Positions 19,011 to 27,327 of a DNA stretch of 64,000 nt are shown piece after piece. The translations under genes and the position numbers were made by a program. The stretch's first letter is position 1, and every line of letters begins with the position of its first letter. The notes below the pieces were generated by a model. It saw only the letters and a program-made list of their open reading frames with translations, did no database searches and was not told the origin of the DNA. The stretch spans positions 36,573 through 100,572 of the forward strand of contig JADJXV010000015.1 in NCBI GenBank assembly GCA_016720145.1, read 5' to 3'. Source of the DNA: Ignavibacteria bacterium. GTDB taxonomy: Bacteria; Bacteroidota; Ignavibacteria; Kapaibacteriales; UBA961.

Positions 19011-19185
19011 TGAGCATCCCTCCGTTGTTTGGTCAAAACAATAAGATAGTATATTTGGAATAAGAGGAGAGAAGCAATGACCAAGCAGTGTGTTTTATGT
19101 AAACTATCAGAATTCGAGGTAAAAGTGGCATTGAAGTCGTTGTAAGACAGTATTTTTATGACAAGTACTGAAGATGACGAGTGAA

Positions 19186-19362
19186 GTGGTATCCTTTCAC
19201 CGAAATAGGTGGAACGCTTTCACCGAAACGAGTGGTATACTTTCACTGAAACGAGTGGTATTTTCACCGTTCTGAGTGGTACACTTTCACCGTTCTGAGT
19301 GGTATACTTTCACCGTAATGAGTGGTACACTTTCACCGTAATGAGTGGTAATCTTTGAACGG
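19186..19362. repeat. Array of seven to eight ~23-bp repeats, inverted relative to 419-642
   Basis: Units read GTGGTACACTTTCACCGTAATGA with variants CCGTTCTGA and CCGAAACGA; the last unit is degenerate. This is the reverse complement of the left array's motif, so the two arrays face each other like the two ends of one element. It lies between the propeller gene and the integrase region; no gene is in 19011-19398. Confidence 0.7.
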
Positions 19363-19390
19363 AATGTGAATATTCTGTAGAATTCGCAAT

Positions 19391-19434
19391 AAAAAAAAGC
19401 CCCTTGCTACAACTTATAACAAAGGGCGTTTTTG
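19391..19434. terminator. Bidirectional rho-independent terminator
   Basis: GCCCCTTG (19399-19406) pairs with CAAAGGGC (19420-19427). The hairpin is preceded by an A8 run and followed by a T-rich tract, so it can work on both strands. It closes the leftward HTH gene. Confidence 0.7.
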
Positions 19435-19442
19435 TAGGAAAC

Positions 19443-19787
19443 TCATTTTGAGCATCCTTTCATCATTAAAATACCAGCATGTGAAATGGTTTGTTGTTTT
19501 ATCTCCTCATTTGTCAACTGGCGACCTACTCTGATGAACTCTGAGAGTTCAAGTCTGCTGAAATAAAGACGTTTGCCGCATTTTGAATAGGGGATTTCTT
19601 TTTTACTCGCTTTGGTGTAAACGGTTGCAATAGATAAGGTTAAATATTCTGCTGCCTCGGTGACATTCATCATATCTTTTGGCAATTTTGTGACACAGAC
19701 TTCTCCAAAAAGCAATCCTTCAACCCGTTCTAAGCGTGTTAACAGTTCAGGGAAATCCTGTACCATTCGTTCGAATGTATAACTCAT
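19443..19787 (-). CDS. Excisionase-like helix-turn-helix protein
   Basis: 114 aa. The centre, MMNVTEAAEYLTLSIATVY followed by SKKEIPYSKCGKRLYFSR, is the winged-HTH 'excisionase family' (MerR-like HTH_17) that accompanies tyrosine integrases in Bacteroidota integrative elements. The N-terminal 35 residues form a helix likely used for dimerisation. The leader region has a palindrome (CCTTAAAT/ATTTAAGG, 19794-19826), a possible autoregulatory site. It lies in line with two unknown genes and the integrase on the same strand. Confidence 0.8.
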   Translation of the reverse strand: MSYTFERMVQDFPELLTRLERVEGLLFGEVCVTKLPKDMMNVTEAAEYLTLSIATVYTKASKKEIPYSKCGKRLYFSRLELSEFIRVGRQLTNEEIKQQTISHAGILMMKGCSK

Positions 19788-19793
19788 AAAAAT

Positions 19794-19980
19794 CCTTAAA
19801 TAATAATATTACTAATATATTTAAGGGCTAGAACGCAAGTATTTTGCTCGGATTTTTACCGAAATTATTACTTTCTTTTTACTCTGTTATATTACGATAG
19901 TTAGTAAAATATTAGACCATTATTTACCCTAGTTCTTACCGATTACTTACCGAATTACTTACCGAATCCTTACCGGTAAG
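19794..19980. promoter_or_regulatory. Palindrome and four iteron-like CTTACCGA repeats
   Basis: Arms CCTTAAAT (19794-19801) and ATTTAAGG (19819-19826) lie directly upstream of the HTH gene start. At 19935, 19946, 19958 and 19969 there are four tandem copies of CTTACCG(A)ATTA, 11-12 bp apart (one helical turn). The last forms CTTACCGGTAAG, a palindrome. This looks like a binding array for a recombination directionality or replication protein. Confidence 0.5.
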
Positions 19981-19986
19981 AATAAA

Positions 19987-20391
19987 TTAAAATGTATCTA
20001 TAACATCTTTATTAATTTGGAGATAATCTTTAACAATTACACCTTCTTTAGGATTGTATTTGCATCTTTGATTCAACATAGTATGAAAACTTTCTTTTTT
20101 TGTAAACTTCTTGCCTTTTTCATCTCTAAATAGTTCAAATGCAATTTTTGTTAATTGACTTTTTTTGTATGCGAATACCGGACTTCCTGGACTTGTTTTC
20201 TCATCAGCTAAAATTGCAGCTAAACGTGATTTTACAATATGTGGAAATTTACGTTTTTTACCTATAGAAGCACCAATTAATAATAATTTTTCTAGCTCAT
20301 TAATCTGCTCTAAAATTGTAGGTTTAAATTCATGTATAGCTTTAACAATGTCGTTGTGAGATTCATTGTAACCAGTTAAAATATGATTCAA
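19987..20391 (-). CDS. Hypothetical protein of an integrative element
   Basis: 134 aa, lysine-rich and mostly helical; no signal peptide or membrane segment. It contains an amphipathic region FKPTILEQINELEKLLLIGA and a basic segment GKKRKFPHIVKSRLA. I recognise no family. It lies between the HTH protein and the 80-aa gene, all leftward, with 25 bp to the upstream gene, so it is probably cotranscribed and belongs to the element. Confidence 0.55.
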   Translation of the reverse strand: MNHILTGYNESHNDIVKAIHEFKPTILEQINELEKLLLIGASIGKKRKFPHIVKSRLAAILADEKTSPGSPVFAYKKSQLTKIAFELFRDEKGKKFTKKESFHTMLNQRCKYNPKEGVIVKDYLQINKDVIDTF

Positions 20392-20416
20392 GTAGAATAT
20401 TTGTTTTTTTATAAGT

Positions 20417-20659
20417 TTATGCTGAATAATCTGGATTATTTGTTAATTCACTAATAAAAGGCGAAAAACCTTTGAGCGTATTCCAAATACCAAAAATTGT
20501 AGTTTGTGGATCAGCGACTTTAGTTTTTTCAAATAATTCTAACATATATTCAGGAGCCAGAATCATAGCAACATTTGGATAATCCCCTGCAATTTCTAAT
20601 ACATCATTTCTGTATTTAATCTCATCCTGTGCTTTAGTAAATTTATGTTTTTGAGTCAT
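20417..20659 (-). CDS. Hypothetical small protein of an integrative element
   Basis: 80 aa, starting MTQKHKFTKAQDEIKYRNDV; mixed charge, no recognisable motif. A GAGAATAATC stretch precedes the ATG as a weak ribosome site. It is in the same leftward row as its neighbours. Confidence 0.5.
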   Translation of the reverse strand: MTQKHKFTKAQDEIKYRNDVLEIAGDYPNVAMILAPEYMLELFEKTKVADPQTTIFGIWNTLKGFSPFISELTNNPDYSA

Positions 20660-20925
20660 GATTATTCTCCGACTAAGTAAAAATGGATTTTTATATAATT
20701 ATCTGTATTTATAGCGGACATTATTATAATGTCGTAATTAGTTATTACTCATTGAATTAAGTATTCGTATTGTAAAGAACTAAACAAAATCTTCTAATAT
20801 TTCTCATCTCGATAAAACTTAAATATTCGATAAAAGTTGAATCTAACATAGTATAGTGAAGGATTTGAAAACACCCTAAAAGCTAAGATAATTTTCGTAG
20901 AGGTTCAATAAATAGATTCAATCAT

Positions 20926-22284
20926 TTAAAGTAACTTGTTAGAATTAATACGTTTGCTTTCATCGCTAAAACCTCCGAGATAGTTTTCAGTTGTTTTAAG
21001 TTCTGCATGCCCAAGAGCTTCGCTAATTTCTGCAATCGAAACGCCGCTTCTTTGCATGACCGTTGCGTATGAATGTCTTGCTACGTATGTGGTTAGGTCT
21101 ATCTGCAAATTAAGCTTTGTTCCTATCTTATGGAGTGCTTTATTTAATTGGCGCAAGAGTGACAGTTTGGCTGTGAACTGGTCTTGAGGAGTTTCCTTGC
21201 CATTCATAAAAGGAAAAACATAGCTATCTTTCGAATCATTCCCATGTCTTTCAATAATTAACTTAATCAATTCAGTCGGTTCAGTATCAAGTTCAATTAG
21301 AATTTTTGTCTTATCCTTCTTCTGCTGTGTCTTTTGACGTGAAAATTCAATGGAGCAACCATTGGAATGAAATTTTATTTCTTTGTAGCTCAATTTAATA
21401 ATATCGGCTATATTCATCCCATTGCATAAATATGAAAAAGTCCATAAGTCTTTTGCTCGTTGTTCTAATTCAGATAGAGTATAGTAGTTGCGTATGGAAC
21501 GTACTTCGGTTATAGTTAAAGCACGTTTGTTTTTCGTTGCGGTCGGTGGAGTAAATCCATCTTTTCCGAAAGGGTAGGGAAGTGAAGGGTTTTGTTTGCG
21601 TTCGATGTTCACAATCCGGCGCAAAGCTCTCAGGTATATTCCTTGCGTACTTGGTGACACTTTCACTGCCGTTAATGCCGTTTCGTACCGTTTTAGCCAT
21701 TGCAGTGTAATTTCCTCAAATCTCAATTTTGGTGGTTTTATATCGGCTTGCTTTTTGCCGGATTTATTGCTTTTTGAATGTTCCAATAGTTTCCCGTTAC
21801 AGAACGCTGCAATACTTCTCATGGTGGTTTTATAGATATTAGCATTTCCGATAAAACCTCCGTTTTCGAGTTCGCCAATCACATCACGAAACGTAGAAAA
21901 TACATCGCGTTCGTTAGTGCTGGTTGATTCCTTATAAAAAGCACGTCGGAACGCTTCAGGTGTGAATTCAGGTAGGGAGTCAAAAACGTTTTCAGCAAAA
22001 GTTTTGACCACGCCAAGTTGAAAGAATAGTTCTTTTTCTTCGGTGGTCTTACGTTCTCCATACATAGCACGTTTGTATAGTTCTTCAGTTGCCTCAAGAG
22101 GAGTCTTGAAATAATACCGTGCTTTCTTGATTGTGATACGTACTCGAAAAGGGTGTTTACCGTTTTTCATTGCCTCACGTGTGTCGAGCCAAACCACGAT
22201 TAACCGAGCCGAAACTTTGTTATCTGTTTTCATTGTTCTAATGTAATTATTCCTAAAAAAAGTCGCACACTTTTCGCACACCAA
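20926..22284 (-). CDS. Tyrosine recombinase / integrase
   Basis: 452 aa. N-terminal arm-type region (about 20-110), SAM-like core-binding domain, then the catalytic domain: FSYLCNGMNIADIIKLSYKEI, the lysine strand IEFSRQKTQQKK, box II YVARHSYATVMQRSGVS, and LGHAELKTTENYLGG with the Tyr nucleophile. The position that usually holds the first catalytic Arg (GLR) reads GMN here, as in some Bacteroidota integrases such as IntDOT that lack Arg I. The first ATG may be internal (MKTDNKVSARLIVVWLD, 17 codons in), which better fits the family start. The start lies about 150 bp from a tRNA-like att site. Confidence 0.88.
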   Translation of the reverse strand: MVCEKCATFFRNNYIRTMKTDNKVSARLIVVWLDTREAMKNGKHPFRVRITIKKARYYFKTPLEATEELYKRAMYGERKTTEEKELFFQLGVVKTFAENVFDSLPEFTPEAFRRAFYKESTSTNERDVFSTFRDVIGELENGGFIGNANIYKTTMRSIAAFCNGKLLEHSKSNKSGKKQADIKPPKLRFEEITLQWLKRYETALTAVKVSPSTQGIYLRALRRIVNIERKQNPSLPYPFGKDGFTPPTATKNKRALTITEVRSIRNYYTLSELEQRAKDLWTFSYLCNGMNIADIIKLSYKEIKFHSNGCSIEFSRQKTQQKKDKTKILIELDTEPTELIKLIIERHGNDSKDSYVFPFMNGKETPQDQFTAKLSLLRQLNKALHKIGTKLNLQIDLTTYVARHSYATVMQRSGVSIAEISEALGHAELKTTENYLGGFSDESKRINSNKLL

Positions 22285-22439
22285 ACGTTTTTAATGGTCT
22301 TAGTCGCACACTTTTCGCACACTAATTTAAGAAAGAAACCGTAAAAGGTACATAAAATCATTTGCTTGTAAGTACTTATTTATCAAACACCTTTACAAAC
22401 ATAAACATACAAATCATACTAAACAAGTAATATTTATGT

Positions 22440-22486
22440 ACAGCCTTCTAAGCTGTGGGCCACAAGTTCGAATCTTGTCGGGCGTA
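22440..22486 (+). other. 3' fragment of tRNA-Arg(UCU), candidate att site
   Basis: A complete anticodon arm (ACAGC, loop CTTCTAA, GCTGT) and a complete T arm (ACAAG, loop TTCGAAT, CTTGT) are followed by seven acceptor bases CGGGCGT and A. The 5' acceptor strand and D arm are missing: upstream bases do not pair. Integrase-encoding elements that use the 3' half of tRNA genes leave exactly such a copy at one end. No complete partner tRNA gene is in the window. Confidence 0.7.
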
Positions 22487-22497
22487 CACAAGTTAAG

Positions 22498-22534
22498 CCC
22501 TTTGTAAGCATTTGTTTACAAAGGGTTTTTTTTT
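22498..22534 (+). terminator. Strong rho-independent terminator after the tRNA fragment
   Basis: CCCTTTGTAA pairs with TTACAAAGGG across an 8-base loop and is followed by nine T. It would terminate rightward transcription from a tRNA at this place. Confidence 0.8.
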
Positions 22535-22819
22535 GTGGTGAATTGATATGAGGGAAGAACTCTAGCGCAATCGTTGAATTCTCATGAGAAATGTATTGTT
22601 CTCGCAAAACCTAGAAAAAATATAAATTGCTGTTATCTTGAGTTCATGGTTACCATTGCAGACAACCAAATACTGTCAACATAAGAAATAGGAATTTGCT
22701 TAGTGCGTATAGGCAATCTGTTATTGACAGACTTGGCATTCATCCATTATTCCAACAGCTAACACAATGATAATAGTCGAGTTGTCATTATCGATTCTAT
22801 GTGCAATTACTAAACGATT

Positions 22820-23000
22820 GAAACCGTTGGACCGATTGTATCGTGCGTATTAGAAATGGTTAAAACCATTCTCAGTTCTCAAAACCGTTAAAACGGTTTA
22901 TGAATCCTTATCGCGACTCTTGACCCCATGATTAAAATCATGGGCTATGTTTTTACCTTGTGTCATTGTTTATGATAGAGTCGGGTTTCCGCCAATTGGG
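22820..23000. repeat. Mosaic palindromic (REP-like) repeat, copy 1
   Basis: Contains ATGGTTAAAACCAT, AAACCGTTAAAACGGTTT and CCATGATTAAAATCATGG, then GGCTATGTTTTT and TTGTGTCATTG. The same palindromes in the same order occur at 29130-29290 and partly at 47140-47340. No protein; probably a non-autonomous element. Apart from this I see no gene in 22540-23228. Confidence 0.65.
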
Positions 23001-23228
23001 AAATCAGCATAAAGAACGACTTACTATCATCCTGAGCTTGCCTATGATTGCTCAATTACTTGCCTATTTCTTCTTAAGTTGATCGCATTGGCTGAAAACC
23101 TCACCTCCACTCCCAACCTTGCCGCACTCAAAGAATATCCCTATTATCGCAGAATAAAACAAACGCCGCCCAACAGTACGTAATTACTAACGATATACAT
23201 CCTAACCACATCAATCATCAAATCTGCC

Positions 23229-23618
23229 ATGTCAAAGAAAAAACCAACCCAAATAACAGAACGATACTACACCAACAAGCTGACGAACGCTCTCCTGAAC
23301 GGTTCGCCCATGTCGCTTGCACGCTATCAGTATGAATTAGAAGAGCAAATCGAGGAATTAAAAGTAATCATGCACGAAGACAATAACGATCTTCTGATGA
23401 CTCTCACCGAAAATTCCGGCGATGTAGCAATGCTGCTCATCCTCAAAGACGACTCGGTCTATTGCAATGAAGATGCCCGGGACAAATTACGAGACCTCTG
23501 GAAAGAATCCTACGAATATAATATACAACTAATCATCCCTGGAATGGTAGAAGACCTCTGCGTGGATTGCTTACCTATGTTTGCGTGTATGTATGTGACT
23601 CAGGACGAGGGTACGTAG
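23229..23618 (+). CDS. Hypothetical protein
   Basis: 129 aa, acidic, with a lysine-rich start (MSKKKPTQITERYY) and a helical ELEEQIEELKVIMHEDNNDL segment. Two Cys close together in EDLCVDCLPMFAC resemble no motif I know. It stands alone, with no clear operon partners. Confidence 0.5.
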   Translation: MSKKKPTQITERYYTNKLTNALLNGSPMSLARYQYELEEQIEELKVIMHEDNNDLLMTLTENSGDVAMLLILKDDSVYCNEDARDKLRDLWKESYEYNIQLIIPGMVEDLCVDCLPMFACMYVTQDEGT

Positions 23619-23803
23619 GAGTAAACCCTCATACCCCCCCATGCGAATCATGCGCCTAACGGCGACGATTACACTGTGGCTGAGATGTAAGTTGTAGATA
23701 GTAGGGAGGAGGTGTTAGTGTATCTTGGAAGGGGTGAAAATTCATTTTGTTGCATACATGATTATGTGTAGTTTAGCTGAAAAAATAGTCAGACAAGAAA
23801 GCA

Positions 23804-24088
23804 ATGGACAAGCTAAGCAAAGCACAGCGCAGAAAGAATATGCAAGCCGTGAAAAGTACAGGCTCTGCAATCGAAATAATGCTCGCGAAAGAACTCTGGA
23901 AAAGAGGGTATCGGTATAGAAAAAATAATACTTCCGTATTTGGCAAACCTGACCTGACTTTCAAAAAACTGAAAATCGCCGTGTTTGTCGATGGAGAGTT
24001 CTGGCATGGCAAAAATTGGGAAATTCGCAAGCAAGACCATAAATCAAACAAGAAATTTTGGTATCCGAAAATTGTACGCATAATCTAG
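23804..24088 (+). pseudogene. vsr: Very short patch repair (Vsr) endonuclease, C-terminally truncated
   Basis: 94 aa against about 140 in complete Vsr. The N-terminal signature is clear: RRKNMQAVKSTGSAIEIMLA, LWKRGYRYRKN, GKPDLTF with the catalytic Asp, and IAVFVDGEFWHG. It stops soon after KKFWYPKI, where other Vsr proteins continue with the RD motif and C-terminal helix; no other frame continues it. Vsr corrects T:G mismatches from deaminated 5-methylcytosine, so it implies a cytosine-5 methyltransferase that is not in this window. Confidence 0.8.
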
Positions 24089-24178
24089 TTAATCCCTAAC
24101 CTAACTTCAATTATCCAAAGTTTTAAAAGTTATTTATATCAATTGAATCTATCATAAAACTTATCCTACCAATACATT

Positions 24179-24952
24179 ATGCCACGGAATGAAAATTGGA
24201 CTCGCGAGCAAACTATTATAGCGTTAAATCTTTATTGCAAAATTCCATTTAATAGGGTGAGTTCATCTCATCCAGACATTATTCGAATTGCAAACATTAT
24301 TGGTAGAAATCCAAATGCCGTGAAAATGAAAGTGGGCAATTTCGGAAGTTTTGATCCTGAGCTAAAAGCTAAAGGAATTGTTGGTCTGGCAAATGCAAGT
24401 CGATTAGATAAAGAAGTATGGGACGAATTCAATAGTAATTGGGAACTTCTCGCATATCATAGTGAAACGTTGATTGCACAATTTTCCAATAAACCTATTG
24501 AAGAAATAACCGGCATTATAATTGATGATTTGCCAGTTGGGAGGGATCGCGAAACTATGGTGAAAGTGCGAGTCAATCAGTATTTTTTTCGTTCAACAAT
24601 ACTCTCATCATATAATCAGAAATGTTGTATTACAGGATTATCTGTATCTGAATTATTAGTGGCAAGTCATATTATTCCATGGAGAGATAAAGATCATATT
24701 CATCATCGCCTTAATCCGCGTAATGGCTTATGTCTTAATACACTTCATGATAGAGCATTTGACCAAGGATATATAACAATTACAACTGATTATAAAGTGA
24801 AAGTATCGAAATGGTTCGATAATTACAAGCAGGATAATTCAATTGGAGAATTGTTTTTGAAATACGACAGACAAGGAATAATTTTACCTGATAGATTCCT
24901 TCCCGACAAAGAGTTTTTGGAGTATCATTATGATAAGGTTTTTAAGAAATGA
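24179..24952 (+). CDS. HNH endonuclease of the restriction type
   Basis: 257 aa. The N-terminal part (WTREQTIIALNLYCKIPF) is a putative DNA-binding helical domain seen in such nucleases. The C-terminal HNH_2-like core reads QKCCITGLSVSELLVASHI, then PWRDKDHIHHRLNPRNGLCL and HDRAFDQGY. Its stop overlaps the start of the next gene (ATGA, 24949-24952), so the two are translationally coupled. It may act as a partner or second nuclease of the HpaII-like module. Confidence 0.8.
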   Translation: MPRNENWTREQTIIALNLYCKIPFNRVSSSHPDIIRIANIIGRNPNAVKMKVGNFGSFDPELKAKGIVGLANASRLDKEVWDEFNSNWELLAYHSETLIAQFSNKPIEEITGIIIDDLPVGRDRETMVKVRVNQYFFRSTILSSYNQKCCITGLSVSELLVASHIIPWRDKDHIHHRLNPRNGLCLNTLHDRAFDQGYITITTDYKVKVSKWFDNYKQDNSIGELFLKYDRQGIILPDRFLPDKEFLEYHYDKVFKK

Positions 24953-25704
24953 AGCATAAAATTTATAATGAGGATCATAGTATTGAAATCAGGGATTCTG
25001 ATATACCAGAAAAAGATTTTGAAATATCGGGTGAGAATTACAACTTTATCTTTAAAGTAGAGAACAACTTACCAAATTCTGTTCCACAATTCAATGAGAT
25101 GACATACAAACCATTAGGAGGAATTTCTAAAATCACTTATCGACTACAAAAATTGATTGATGAACTAAAGTTGATTTTTACCTTTACGTCAGTTCAATCA
25201 AATCAATTATGGAAGAACTTAAAAATGATAGATGGCGATTTACCGGAATTACTTGCCTATGCGCTCTTGTACAGGTATAAGTATCAAAAGGTTACTATGG
25301 TAGAAGTGGCTGAATTGCTTGAAAATTCTGACCCGATGAATTTTTATAATGGTGAAAAATCAGTACAAAAGCTTTATGAGTATAAATTAAAGAGATTCCT
25401 AGCCGAATGCGCGATGGGTATGACTGCGGAAACTCCTTGGCATGGAATGTACGATACCACAGGCGGTGTAATTATCTGTAAAAAAGATGGAGATATAGTT
25501 TGCTTTCATATCTATGATTTTAATCTTTTTAGAGAGTATTTGTTACGTAATACAAAGTTTGAACAGTCTTCAACAGGTGAAGACGAAGACAATCCCGGAA
25601 CTCCACGAATAAAAAAAGGTACAAAGAAATACTACTATGGATGGCTTTATGAGGAAGAGGGAAAACTATTCTTTAAACTTAATCTCCAAACTAGATTTAA
25701 ATAG
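24949..25704 (+). CDS. HpaII-family restriction endonuclease (short form)
   Basis: 251 aa. The C-terminal half matches the HpaII pattern as I remember it: LKMIDGDLPELLAYALLYRY, YEYKLKRFLAECAMGM, WHGMYDTTGGVIICKKDGD, IVCFHIYDFNLFREYLL and a final FKLNLQTRF. HpaII is about 358 aa, so the N-terminal region is short. The start ATG overlaps the HNH stop. HpaII cuts CCGG, and the original HpaII locus also has a vsr-like gene, consistent with the truncated vsr upstream. No M.HpaII-like methylase is present, so the enzyme is either inactive or protected by a methylase elsewhere. Confidence 0.7.
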   Translation: MKHKIYNEDHSIEIRDSDIPEKDFEISGENYNFIFKVENNLPNSVPQFNEMTYKPLGGISKITYRLQKLIDELKLIFTFTSVQSNQLWKNLKMIDGDLPELLAYALLYRYKYQKVTMVEVAELLENSDPMNFYNGEKSVQKLYEYKLKRFLAECAMGMTAETPWHGMYDTTGGVIICKKDGDIVCFHIYDFNLFREYLLRNTKFEQSSTGEDEDNPGTPRIKKGTKKYYYGWLYEEEGKLFFKLNLQTRFK

Positions 25705-25949
25705 ATTTCCCCGCAACCAAGCAGTTACCCCGCCCTGCCCATCAACACCTCCAAATCAAAGATCCCGCTCACCCGTAATACGTGTGCGTGTGTATTACTT
25801 ATGTAGCTCTACATTACACACCATCTCTACACAATACGTTCGCTTGATACTGTAAAGCTACTCCTTCTGCATATAACTAAAGGCACGCGAATATTTGCAC
25901 GTTCGATGGATGAATTATCCTGCAAGACGTTTCATAGGTACGTGTTGGC

Positions 25950-26120
25950 TATCGGTTTGAGAAACCGATCGGACAGGAAATACTAACAGGAAGTAGTATT
26001 CCCAAGCGATTGTGGAGCGATTTGAAAAAGAAGCTGACGCAGGAAGGAAGTCAAGTGTACGACAATATCGTACAACTGAAATTTGAAGCAGCTGATGGTA
26101 AAAAATATGCAACTGATTGA
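25950..26120 (+). pseudogene. Fragment of a BRO/antirepressor-like protein
   Basis: A 56-codon frame reads IPKRLWSDLKKKLTQEGSQV and then YDNIVQLKFEAADGKKYATD. This matches the middle of phage-type BRO family antirepressors, with the pattern LWSDLKxKLxxEG...VYExIVQLKxxAxDGK. It has no start codon and no C-terminal domain, so it is a relic. Confidence 0.5.
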
Positions 26121-26179
26121 GAATTACACCTATAAGAATCCCCCCAAACATGCAGAACGAAATATATTGGCTCTTTCTC

Positions 26180-26420
26180 GAACAAACAGGTCGCACCTAC
26201 GGCGCTTCAATCAACCTTAGGCATTCATGTGCTACAAACAGGTCGCACCTACGGCGCTAAATCAACCATCGACATCCATTCCTACAAACATGTCGCACCT
26301 ACGGCGCTAAATCAACCATCTACCTTCATTCCTACAAACATGTCGCACCTGCGGCGCTAAATCAACCATCGACCTTCATTCCTACAAACAGGTCGCACCT
26401 ACGGCGCTAATCAAACCACC
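26180..26420. repeat. 50-bp tandem repeat, five units
   Basis: Units begin near 26182, 26232, 26282, 26332 and 26382. Each contains CTACAAACAGGTCGCACCT and ACGGCGCT followed by AATCAACCATCGACCTTCAT. The whole unit is conserved, including the part that would be a spacer, so it is a tandem array and not a CRISPR. On the reverse strand each unit is a palindromic core followed by TGTTTGTAG, shared with repeats at 30.9-31.9 kb. No gene in 26121-26590. Confidence 0.8.
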
Positions 26421-26590
26421 GGTATTCTAAATCCACCACTCCCACCACCACCTGCACCCCCCCCCATATCATAATCCTGCAAACATTACCCAATATTATG
26501 TAACACCTTACAATTCTAGCTTGTGTAATTTTGAATTGTACAGTCAGGCTTTAAAGCCTTTCGTTTTCTCACGAATATTCAATACATAAA

Positions 26591-27136
26591 ATGAAAAATA
26601 TCGGTTTTACAGTATTTCTTCTTATTGCTAGTTCGCTAACGGCGTATTCGCAGACAAACGTACAGTCAGAACTACCCACAACGCTTACAACTTCCCGAGA
26701 AATGTCCAATATTGAGGATGAAATCCATTGGAGTATAGATTCGAGCGGAGACATCTCTCGAGTTGATCCATCAGGTGGACAAGAAATAGTTCTGATAGGT
26801 AATGAAAGCGCTGAAGAGAATACTAATACAAGCACTACCGACGACGCATTGACAAGCAGCGAAGGAGAGTATCCAACCACTATGGATTTCACTATTTATC
26901 CAAACCCCTCAACAGATATATCCAGTATTGACTACTCGATTCCAACACGAAAACATATATCGATCAAGGTCTATAATGCATTAGGCGCTGAGATTGCTAC
27001 CATCCAAGATGGTGTGCAATATCAAGGACAACATTCCATGAAAATAGAATCAGCCACTATGGATGTAGGAATGTATGTCGTACGATTTGCAGCCGACACT
27101 GATGTCACGTATAAGAAATTTGTAGTAGCACGATGA
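26591..27136 (+). CDS. Small secreted protein with T9SS sorting domain
   Basis: 181 aa. Signal peptide (1-21, ASSLTAYSQ), then a Ser/Thr/Glu-rich linker of about 75 residues without a recognisable domain, then a T9SS type A domain (DFTIYPNPSTDISSIDYSIP to VGMYVVRFAADTDVTYKKFV). It is almost only a sorting signal on a linker, so it may be a small surface protein. It stands alone. Confidence 0.75.
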   Translation: MKNIGFTVFLLIASSLTAYSQTNVQSELPTTLTTSREMSNIEDEIHWSIDSSGDISRVDPSGGQEIVLIGNESAEENTNTSTTDDALTSSEGEYPTTMDFTIYPNPSTDISSIDYSIPTRKHISIKVYNALGAEIATIQDGVQYQGQHSMKIESATMDVGMYVVRFAADTDVTYKKFVVAR

Positions 27137-27327
27137 TGTCCTTGGTACTATTCGTTATGCAGATTGTAAGATGCGGAAACTTTTCGTGATGTATGAATAA
27201 TGTAAATAATTACCCAATGTTATGTAACATATATCACGCCAAATTACCCGAATTTTGCTCTTAGTAATAGCAATTACAAACGCACATTTTCAAACAAACT
27301 ATTGTATCATTTTTAAGAAAGTATTGT

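Noticed and set aside
22600..23228. Toxin gene fragment on the minus strand
   Set aside because: A short frame with weak resemblance to RelE-type toxins was seen, but there is no start, no antitoxin and no clear motif.
19443..26120. Complete prophage
   Set aside because: Only an integrase, an excisionase-like protein and an antirepressor fragment are present; no capsid, tail, terminase or lysis genes.
26180..26420. CRISPR array
   Set aside because: The 50-bp unit is conserved over its entire length, so there are no variable spacers, and no cas genes are nearby.
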